From Apoderus coryli (lineage: Eukaryota; Arthropoda; Insecta; Coleoptera; Attelabidae), in NCBI GenBank assembly GCA_911728435.2, contig OU452204.1, positions 6,882,001 to 6,946,000 on the forward strand: a stretch of 64,000 bases of DNA. Direction: 5' to 3'. The notes under the pieces are model-generated. The model was not told the origin of the DNA, ran no database searches, and worked only from the letters and a program-made list of their open reading frames with translations. Positions 37,990 through 49,900 of the stretch are shown here, in pieces (position 1 is the first letter of the stretch; each line of letters opens with the position of its first letter). A program made the position numbers and the translations under genes.

Positions 37990-40900
37990 GGCTTTATTAA
38001 GATTATATACAGAAAAATATACATCTTAAATGGCGAAGTCTAGCTGGCTCTTTTCTTTTGAGTAAAAAAAAAAGGCCGCTACTCAACATTAACCACTTAA
38101 CCAATATAAAAACTAAACACATAACCTATATGAATTATATTAGTATAAAACAATAATGATATTATTCTTAACTACAAAAAATTTTAATTCTTACGAAAAC
38201 TATTCAAACGAAAAACACCCTAATTAGAACTAATGAAACACCCTTATATCAAATTATTCAACAAAACTTTTTAAAAACACAGGTAACCAACAAAACAATT
38301 CACGAGCTTTACAATTAAAATCATAATACTTTAAACAAAATAAAAATAATTTAATAAAACATACCTTCCAACATCTTTTCAATTGATCAAAGCATTAATA
38401 TGTACCAGACATTCAGATTATTTGTGTTCAGTATTGAGCATTGTTTAAAATATTTATCACTACAATTCAAAAATATGAAGTAAAATAAAAAGTATACAAT
38501 CACACACCGATTGGAAAGTTCCGACTGCGATTCCAACTCATGTGTACTGAATACAATGACAAACAAATGACAGATCATGACATATTACAAATAGCCGCAA
38601 CGTCACTTAAAAATCATATAATCCCTATTGGAAAACCTTTTATATGCTGACATAGAGTCCTCTATTGGCGTCGAACACTTAGCGTGACACATGATTTGAT
38701 TTGATTGTATGACCTTATCAATGGCAGGTTGAACTGGTCTAATTTTTGAGCAAGGTTGGAATCCTGCCATGTGTACGAGGCGTATGTTTCATCAAATGCA
38801 TTCGAGAACAAATTATGGTTGCAATTCGTTTTTGGCGCGCTCGGTTCGTCTTGCCAAGGACAGTGAGGGGGCGCTTGGAAGTGCCTTCTTGGGTTCAGTA
38901 AGGCACCTTTTTAATATTTGATAATAATAATTGATGTATTATGTATTGCACGATGTTGTCTTGTAATAGTGTTAAATTCCTCGTCTAGAATGTTATTAAT
39001 TGGTCGAATGTATGCTATATTTATTGTATTACTATTATAATATTGCATAAGTGGGTGTTGTCCCGTAAATAAATAAATAAATGTGAGTTTGGGAACTATC
39101 ATTAATGCTGCTGATTTCTTTTGTAATTTGCTAAAGAAAACTGCATACCTAGATCCATAATATTAGATTATAATCAATAGTTGAACAAAAACAACTAAAG
39201 TTATCCTAATAAAAAAACTTATATCATATACTTATAGGTAATATAACATGTTATATATTGCCAAGGTTCTCTCCATTACATTTATTGACACTAGGTACAT
39301 TCAGCATTTCTCTTCTAAAGACGATTATGTTTATCATTTCAGGAAGGAGATCAAGGACCAAACAATATACCAGCTGATGTAGTTTTTATTATTAGGGATA
39401 AGCCGCACGAAGTGTTTAGAAGGGATGGGAGTGACATCAGATACACAGCCAGGATCACATTGAAACAGGCGTTGTGCGGATGTCGAATCAGTGTGCCATT
39501 GTTGCGAGGTATAATAGCTTTAGCATAGATAATTATATATGGCTTTAGTATTACTTAACTGAACATTTTGTCAAATATTGAGTGAATGTCAAATATAAAT
39601 TGTCCAGTATATTCAGAATTTGCTTACAAACCAGTATTAAACTTGGGATTGGAAATTGGCAATTTTAACAGCTTACTAACACAGATTTTAAGTTAACGAA
39701 TAAAAATTTGTTGCTATTCATAATTTCTAGTGGTAGTTTATTACAACGAATTTCTGTAAATGTAGAGGTTGTTAAAAAAATTAATTGTATTTACGCGCCA
39801 ATTATTTTATTACTTTCCCGCACAGGGAAACTTGTGAAAGCGTTAAAAAAATTGAGATAAGTTCCTTGAGACGATTTCTAGATGGAAGTCTGTCTATAGG
39901 GGGTACCAAGAACTGAATTTTGTGTGAGCCGTATTGTTACTGCTGATTGCTTAGTTACTTAATGTTTGGTGAAATTCACTGAGGGGGCGCTGCGGTCGCA
40001 GAGAGTGTGTTAAGCGTGTGAAAAATTGCCAATCAAATGTTTTGGACTTTTTAAAATTATATAGTTTACCTTGAGACGGTGAGGCATCAGATGTCTCAAA
40101 GAAAATATATTTTTTAGTATCACAGTCAAATGCTAAGATGGATATTATTTTACCGACTATAGGACTACTTTTAGCTGCGGGTTTCTTTTTCTATGTTGCT
40201 AAGTTCGGAATAGACTCGCTAACATGTCATATATTGACCATGATATTATCGTGTCGTTGGCTTTGGCGAATTGCACCTCGAACTGTTCCCATCTATTGAT
40301 CCAAACGGTATCTTGTATTGAATAGAGACCCACTCAGTGTCATGCACTGATATTTACAACAGTTTTTGCAAAAACATGAGACATTATTTCTTTCTAAATT
40401 TACATACCGCGAGTAATTCCCGACATGCTTGTGTTTTGGAAATATCTAGTTATCTCTTTAAACATCACAATCACAACCACAAGAAGGTAAAACGGCTTGT
40501 AGGCTATTTTTTGCTCAATTATCATCATCGTTCTTTGAGCCTAACATACCTTTATAATCATTCAGATGTTACGATATGCTTACCAAACGACCAATAATAA
40601 CAAACAATTTTGCGTGTCTATCTTACAAATTTGAAGGAACATTGTTTGACTCAATAGTACCTATATCCTTTTTTTTTCGACATAAGTCCCCGGTTTCACT
40701 GCAGCCTCATGGACTTATTGTGAAAAGTCCGCGTATTTTATGCCACCCAATTCAGCAACCCTGTACCCTCCACTAAATAGTTATATGTTGGGTGTCGGAC
40801 TCAGCGAATGCCCAAAAGTAGCGTGTCGTCTTCGTACCTATGTATGCAATGCTTTTATGTATTGCAAGCCACTGGTACACGCACGATCTATATGTTCCAT

Positions 40901-43900
40901 GTACTATTTAAGTACTCGTTTAACTCACTCTTTCCACAATATATTAGGATGGTTAACAATAAATATCAACTGTTCTGATTTTGTAACTCCAAAAACGTAG
41001 TTTCCGGGAAAAGTCCAAAGCATTTTGATTAAAATAGAAAAACCCAGATAAAAGCAAATCATTTGTAGTTTTTATACTTTTCTAAGAAAATCTATGGATT
41101 TGAGAAACCAGTCTCGTATTCGGTTATAAATATCTAGTCTCTAACAATCTAGCACGTCAGCTCATCACAGTGCAGTGCTCCAAAAAATTTTAGCGTGATT
41201 CAAAATTGGACTAGAGTTTTTCTGGAAACACTTAAATATAACCTCGTGTTTTTGTATTAATCTTGACTATGCTTAGTGGTGTCTGCAAAAAAGTTACAAG
41301 AGAAAAACAAAATTTGTCATTAATTGTGAGATCTACAAGGGTAGTTTAAATTGGTGAAAGATGGTAATGTTGTAAACTGTATGCCATAAAAATTAAATTT
41401 GATAAATGACTTCTTCTGCGAAAATAAAAAAAATGTTGAAAAGAAAAATTAATGAATCAAAAAATGATACAGCTAAAGATTTATTTGGAAGAACTTGATA
41501 AAAAAATATAACAATTAAACATTAATAAAAATGTATGTATAATAAACAACTTCCGTAGCGGAACTTTGAGTTTTATTCGAGGTTTTATTATATAATCATG
41601 GACATGCTATTTTGAGAAATTGTACGATCTTTTCCAAAATAAAAATTTATGTTTGAACCAATATCAAAAGTTGTAATTTGAATTCACTCCTATATTACAT
41701 CTTGAGATATGAGTTATTGTTACGCCACTGTCAATAGCAAAAAGCTTTCTGGTGTAAACATTTTTTAAACTGAAATCAAATCTATTTTATTTAGGCCAAT
41801 ATGGAACATGATATAGTATAGTATAAAAATTTGTAGGTAGAAAAAAATGTTTTAAATTTTGGTTCACTATTTGACTAGTCAATTATTGTTACAGAGTGTC
41901 TTGTGTTTCATGGTGACATGGACGTATCTTTGTGATATGAACGTTGTTTGTCTATTTATATTTATATCATAGCTAATCAAAGCAAACTTAACTAGAATAC
42001 CTAATATCTATGAACACTATGCTAGTATTAACATTGGCCACTGACACTTTGTATGAACATCATCGTTCAAACGGCACAGTGGAGTGCCTAGTTGACATTA
42101 AAATCGACTTAAAACGAAGATTAAGAAAATGTAGACTACCCCTGAACAACATATTTGCATTTAAATACTATGGTTTCCTAATACATCTTGATAATTTTAT
42201 TAAATAAATCTAAATATTGTAAAATTCTTCGTTCGTTAATTCTGAACAAGCTATCCCACTTCTGAAAACCCTCTAGCCATTCCCAATACCACCTGTCAGA
42301 GGAAGACAAGAGTTTTACATTATGTGTAACCTGTCTTCATTAATTTTGATTTAACAGTATATCAGAAACCATATAAAAAAAGAAAATTTAAAACTAAAAT
42401 TAAAAATAAATAAATATATTTCGTAGAAGTCCCTCTCTCAGGCAATTCTTTTTACAGCATATTGCTGTTCATAATTTTATGCAAAATTTGCCAAATTCAA
42501 ACTACCCCTATAACTCTTACAGTTTACAAAATTGTTATGGTAGGGTCCCTAATTTGAATCACACTGTATATTCTATTTTCAGGTGGATCAATACCACTGG
42601 ATTACAGTAACGAAGTGATCTCACCTGGTACAGTGAAACGGATCCCAGGAGAGGGATTACCATATCCTAAGGAACCGTCACGACGTGGTGAACTGATCGT
42701 AAATTTTGACATTGTTTTTCCACAAAGGCTGAGCGACAACTCTAAGAAAACTCTCAGGGACATTTTATAAAATATAATGTGTAGTAGAAGTACAGTGAGA
42801 AAAGTGATTTATAATATATTTATCTAATAAACACCGATTTTTATTACATATACAATTTAGAATTTAGAAAATACGAAATAATTAATTTTTACTTTTTTCA
42901 TAAACACAGCTTCTCACATATAGTGAGGACCAAAAGTCCGGCCCCCCTTCTAACTTCTGACCCGGTTGCTATATTGTGATGTAATTTTGAACAATACTAT
43001 AAGAACAAGTTCTGCATTTTTTGACATATAAATGAGAGCAAGGGCGTTTTCGATTATTTATTTTTTTCTATGGAAAGGGAGTGATACCTAATTTTAAAGA
43101 TCTTTTTATGCTCAAAGCATTCTCTAATTTTGAAAGTATTTTTTATCGAACAAGTAGTTAGATTCATCAATTATTGTAAATTGTTTATTTTACAAAATAA
43201 ACACAATATATTTTGTTTTTGTTTTAATAATTATAAATTCTGATAGTGCTGTCTATGTCATCGAAAAGCTGCAAAAAGGCCGAATTTAAAGCCACCATAA
43301 CTAAAGTTACGCCGTAACAAGTACCCGCAGTGCAGTCTAAATGGCAATTTTATTTTCGAAACTTTTAAATAGGCTACTTTTCAACTGTGATTTAATACGG
43401 TCTCACTATTTAATCAATTAATTTAATTACATCTACACAGTTAATTGAAGTGTGTGACGCAGAGGGAGATATCAACTATTTTTCTTGAGCTATTCACAAA
43501 CATTTGATCACATCCATCCATCTGACGGCTTTCATGGCACTGTCACTTTAGGTTATTAAGGTTATTATCACTTTTTCAGTAAAATTATTTTAAATACACA
43601 ATGACAACTTCTAAATTTACTACAACTATATCGAATAACCTTTTTATAACAGTACAATATACAACATGTTGATAGAAATTGATCTTAAACATAAAAATAA
43701 TGCCGAAAACTCTTAGGCTATTAATGTAAACAAAAAAAAATAATAAGAATAAACTATTTGACACAGCAATTTGTCTGTCGGTTAGAAAAAACATTCTGAC
43801 CAAAACCAAATTATGACGTGAAACTGGAAGTGTCAACGAAACTAAAATAAGTGATACCAACGTTACAAATGTGAGCAAATTATGACGTGAAACTAGAGGC

Positions 43901-46900
43901 GCAACTATATTGGTATTTGTCGATTTTTCTTGGAAAACCATTTTCATGACTTTATTCTTAGAAAAACATATGGGAGAAGCAACTTCGTATATTTTTAGTC
44001 GCAATCGTGTCAAAGAATGACGTACACATTCTTAAATTCTATTGAAAAATTATTAATTTTTAAAAATATTCACACATACTACGTTCCTTTTATAAATATC
44101 ACTATTCCAAATGTCATCTAAATTGTGACAGCTACCCCACACAAAAATATTTCGTTATCAATAAATAATTGTTTGTATTGGAAGCACCTAGCTAACAAAC
44201 CTTATATGAAAATTTCCAGTCAAAACTGATACTTACTTATCTAAAAAATAATGCAAATACACTGAACTCCACCACCAAAGAAGTAGAGGTTTTCCATAGT
44301 GTCAAATTATAACATAAATCCATCTGTCATAATAATTAATATGTACTATACTGTCTATAGTAAAACAACGTCAATACAATAATTTCCAAAAATCTGCAAA
44401 AATATTACTGTAAAAGACAGAATGGAAATTGAAAAAGAATATATACCGGAAGATAAGTGTACAATCATATAAAATAGGGCTATCACCGTACACCTTGATG
44501 AAATTATTTGTTGACATGCCGCAACGACTTAACTAACCATTATTTGTAGGAAAAACTTACTTTTTTTTTGCAACCCTCAATGACTTTTTTCACAGATAAA
44601 ACTACCACAAAACGACTGGGAAATCCCAAAGGGATTTCTTGTTTTTTAATAATGCATTACGAAGAGGAGCGGCATTTATTTAATCAAGAATGATAAATCA
44701 AGAAATACTTAATGAGTTTTGATTAAAGTCAAAACTACATAAGTGTATTTTCAAAAATTCTTGTTTATTTGAAATGATTTACTAAAATAAACATTCCACA
44801 TTAAATGGTGTTTTATAGAGATTTGCTTGTTTACAATTAGTGTAATTAATTATTAAGTTTTCAAAAAAAAATATATACCTATTGATTGGACGAAGAATGG
44901 TAGGGAACTACAACTATTTGCGAAAAATTTGTTTAGTGACGAGATTATGGAAAAGTTAATACACAAAACTGAAGTGGAGTGACGAAAACCCTAAATTTTT
45001 CGGGGAAGGTCACATACAGTTTCCCTAGAAAATGAATGTTTGGGCGGCTATTTGGGTAAAAAATAGAATGACTGCCCTTATTGATTGTGTATAAACTTTA
45101 ACAAAATATTACAGACGTTTGTTCACGAATTACGCCACAGATGCTGCAAAATCTCAGAGAGGCATTTGTTAGGAGGTCAATGATGGACACTTTGAACATC
45201 TGTTAAAATAGTCCCCGTTATTTGTAATTAATTTTTCTACATTTATTTTCCTTGTAGATCTTCTCTGCTGTCATTTCAGTAATCAAACGTTTGTTTCCAC
45301 ATAAACTAACCCACGGATGAAAAAGTAGCACTCAATAAAGTATATAATATAGTTTATAATAATTAAAACACTTCCCACAAAAACTTAGAAACCAAACTAA
45401 AAAAATAGATGACAACTGATGACAACATTTATTTGTTGCAATTTATTGATTGTTATTGACAAGACAACTACTGTCAAAAAAACTTGACTAACGCGCCTCT
45501 AGCGGTTTGGAAACAAGCTTTTTTATCAACACAATTCTACGATTTAAAGAGCGCACACCATGCTACTCAGAAAAATAAACATTATTTTTCTGAGCCATGC
45601 TGTAATTCATATGTCAAAAATACATAACCTGTTCTTATAGTATTGTTCCAAATTACATCATCAATACCAAACGGTTCAGAAGTTAAAAAGACGGGAGGCG
45701 GACTTTTGATCTTCACTGTATATTTCAGATCGAGTAACTTGTGAATGTAGGTACGTAAAGAAATGCTTGATTTGATCCCTAAATCTGATTGTCTATCACC
45801 GCAACTTTTTAATTTTTCTACGGAATTGTATATTTCCATTCTTCAGTAGAGTTTTAAAGAAAATCAATAAAAATACTGTATTGTACTACGTTATTTCATA
45901 TATGTTAAATTGGTACAATATATAAACGCCTTCATACAATCCGAAACGCAATTTCGATAATTGCCTGAAATATCCCAGATATAAAATTTCAATTGGAGAT
46001 TGAAATATATATTTTGCTGTCATGGATGAAGTACCTTTAACTGATTTTTTTATTAGTTTCTAAAATATGTTACTCGTATACATATGTGTAAACATACGCA
46101 AAATGAATAAAATAAAATTAAAAAAAAAAAAAAACGAATCGAGAGAGAAAATAAACCAATAATATGTCGACTAACAAACCATATGATAACAGTTCTCTTT
46201 GAAGTGAGTTTGTTGTGACGTAAGTAAATTACAGATGTGTATATGTAGGTACACATATACAGCAAATAAGTGAACTGAAAATTCTTCTGGATAATTTTCA
46301 TTAACATTTGGATTCATAAAAATGTGACTATTAGTCACATCTTCTGAAAAAACTGTGTTAGTGTCCATGGACGTATCCAGGAGTAAATGCTTATTTCGTA
46401 TTCAGTAGCGTGCCATACAGGTGGCCAATTACCAATTGTTTTGTGATTTACTTATAGAATTTATACACCATGGTTATAATCTTCTGTTTCTGATTATTAT
46501 TTGAATTAAGTAGGCAGTTTTATTTTTTGTTAATAGGTACCTTTACCTAACTCATAAGATATACAGGGTGTTAGTAAATAAGTGCGACAAACTTCAGGAG
46601 GTATTTGTGTATAAAAAAATAATGACAGTTTGCTATATAAACATATGTCCGCAAATGCTTCGTTCTCTGAGATACGGGGTGTTAAAGTTTTTTCTTAAAA
46701 ACTGAAGATTTATTGATTACTCTGAAACCGGTGGAGATATGCAAATGAAATTAGTGAGTTTTAAGAGGTAGTTATTGCACATTTTTTGGCAAGCAACTAA
46801 GAATTTTATGTTTATCAGTGGCGCGCATACGAGTAATGATTTCAATATTCTTAAAGAAAAAAATGGTACGCCACTGGAATTTTTCAAATAAAAGACCATT

Positions 46901-49900
46901 TTACAATTCCTCGTTCAATTTGTGATAAAAAATCTCTCTTGCTTTTTTATCGTAGGGGGCATCGTCTTTGTGCAAAAAAATAAAACATCTTACCCCATAT
47001 TTTTCATTTCTTTAATACATTACCAAGAACTATCTAATACAATAAACATTAAACCAAAACAATAAGAGAAAATAACACTAATAATAAAGAAACTCTAATT
47101 TGACATTTCGTTGAAATATTCGTATATAACAGAATGTTGACAGTAACCTACTAGCGTCGCCGCGAGATGTTTTATTTTTTTGCACAAATGCCCGTACGAT
47201 AAAAAGCAAGAGACTTTTTATCACAAATTGAACGAGGAATTCCAAACTGAGTTTTAATTTGAAAAATTCCAGTGGCGTATCTTTTTTTTTCTTCAAAAAA
47301 ATTGAGATCATTACCCGTATGCGCGCCACTGAGGAACATAAAATTCTTAATTGCATGTCAAAAAATGCGCAATAACTACCTCTTAAAGCCAACTAAATTT
47401 CATTTGCATATATTCACCGGTTTCAGAGCAATCAATAAATCTTCAGTTTTTAAGAAAAACTTTAACTGTATCTCAGCAGAAAACGAAGCATTTGCGGACA
47501 TGTGCTTATATAGCAAACTGTCATTATTTTTTCATGCAGAATTAACTCCTGTCGCACTTATTTACTAACACCCTTTATATTTTATCCACTTTGTTAAAAT
47601 TCATTTATTTTTTTTTAATTATATGACTTCAATTGTCAGTTGGGAATAATAAATATTATTATTTTATTTATTAAAAGTTTGTCGCAAAATATTTTTTTCT
47701 GAAATAATTACAAAATATTGACTATAGTCCATATTGGTGTGTATTTTTCTAATAGATAATAATAAGAATATTTTACGCTTGTGAAAAATAAAAATAATAC
47801 AATAAAAAATATCAAAGTTGCCGATCAAAATGGAAATTGATAATCTGTCATAACGTTTAATTCTCAACACCTTTTCTAAGTAAACATTTTTAATATTTTT
47901 AAAAACAAAGGTACTTAACTCTTGATAATTTTTGAAAATTCATCGTAAACACAACCTGTACATTAATTAATCGGACTGATTACTGCAACTTCGTAGTTTT
48001 AGACCAAGCAGGGCTGATCCCCAAAAGGTCAACTTTCAAGTCGAAAATTTTTTGTCATTTACACCTTACGTGCACTCTATCCGTGGACACACTGTATGTA
48101 ATTGGGAACAGTGTGTTGTAGAACGTGATTTAAATGGAAAGTTAATAAAATCTGATAATGTCAAAGGGTATACCACAGGAATCAGTATTAGGGCCATTGC
48201 TTTATGTTTTGTATACTAACGAATTGCCTAGAGTTATCAGGGAATATTCTGTTCTTTATGCTGACGATATAACCTTAGTTTTTAGTGAGTTAGATAAAAA
48301 TATTCTTAGACGGAAATTTATAGAATCCTTGGGCATATTGGATAAGCATTTGCTTGACAATAACCACTGTATGAATGTGGTAAAAACGCAAACTTGATTA
48401 TTTTCTAACAAAGAAAAAGAAAACCTTATTTTGAAATATAATGATCAGCAACTAGATACCTCAATAAATCCGTTGTTTCTCGATATTACCTCGGCAAAAT
48501 ACGCAATATCAACGTTTTGAGAGTGGGAAGTCGTGAATTTTTTAAGGCAATAGTCAATGTAGCGGTTTTAGGTCAATTCGTATATTTCGCGATATTTCTT
48601 CGTCAGCGCTTTTCAAATGTTGATGTTCCTTTTTGTTTTGCAATAAAAAATGTTCTGGTTATTTCGTATACTAATCGTTGGACACCCTCAAAATAGTATA
48701 ATTATTTAAAAAAACTAAAAGACTTACCTGCAAATATTAAAAGTTTGGCACACTTGTTTCGACCTTGCAACGCAGCCTTCATCAACGGTGTGAATCCCAA
48801 ATTGTTCCTAGCATCAATTTCTATACCTCTACATCTGGTTAAAAGGCAGTTGAGACATTCAATTTGCCCTAAAATTAATAATACCAATAAAATTACCTTT
48901 AAATTAAACTAAAAATAATATTTTAAACGATCCATCTTTTACATTATGAGACAACCACTAAGGGCAATCAGAAAGATAAGAGGCTAGAAACTGCGTAAAG
49001 AAATGCCTGTAATGCCGTACCCATTCAGCTTCTCTAAAAGGAGCCTGTGTAACACTCAATCAAATGCTTTAATTAGGTCACAAAATGGCATTCCAACATT
49101 AAGTATTCCCTCAGTAAGCCCTATTTCCGGTATAACCGAAAGTCTAAACACTAATGCTAGATTATCGAAAAGCGCAGCATGTTTAGGTAATTCATTTTAG
49201 CTGATAGGGCATCTCAACATAGGTATGTCCAAACCCCCTTTGTGTCCGAGATATAGGGTGTCAATGTTCTAATTTTTCGTTATTTGGTATTTTTAAATTT
49301 TCTGCAAGAATTTGTAGATAATAATAATAATATCTTTATTCGTTTTGTAAACCATCAACATAACTAAAATACAAATTTATGTTATTAAACAAAATAATAA
49401 TACTTATTAACAAAATGAAAAGGAGTAAGTGCAGTTAAGCAATGCGAAGCTATCAGTAATTTGAACAATTATATTTTGACATTTTAATTTGTAATAATAA
49501 AATTATATCCTATTGCCAACACTAGATGCGTCCGAATTCCCTAGCAGGAGGCTTTATTTATGAATTGCTTGTTACATAAATTAACAAGACTTTTAGTAAT
49601 GTTGGAAATTTGTTTTCAAAAGCATGGTAGTGTGAAACAAATTTATAATAATAATAATATATTTATTTTCATTCAAAAAAAATTTCCACAAAATATAAAC
49701 TTGTTTATAATACATATAAAGCCAGAAATAAATATAAGATAAATAATAGTATGCTACGATTTAAATGTATAATACTCAAACCCCTGAGCAAGGAGCAAAA
49801 GTTTTTCAGTAAAACTTGTCCAACATAACTAAAAGTCTTGTTACTTTATGTAACAAGCAATTCATAAATAAAATTGTGTTTTCTTAATCTGCTTGTGAAA

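Larger units (their letters stand above)
33101..39342 (+). other. DNAJB intron 3 (6.2 kb) with insertions
   Basis: It is bounded by GTAAGATG and TTATCATTTCAG. Inside lie a perfect 19-bp-arm hairpin at 34212-34257, a hammerhead-like motif at 34649, a foldback element at 34898-35320, a LINE C-terminal fragment at 37498-37701, a second hammerhead-like motif at 37851 and a LINE tail at 37963-38050. 35330-37490 is AT-rich with no recognised gene; the 36970-37173 frame has no family match. 38640-38900 is GC-richer and unassigned. Confidence 0.7.

Noticed and set aside
43585..44013. 142-codon open frame on -
   Set aside because: It lies inside the Tc1-like element, is hydrophobic with low complexity, and contains a duplicated [16 protein letters not shown] segment caused by a DNA repeat. 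No family resemblance.
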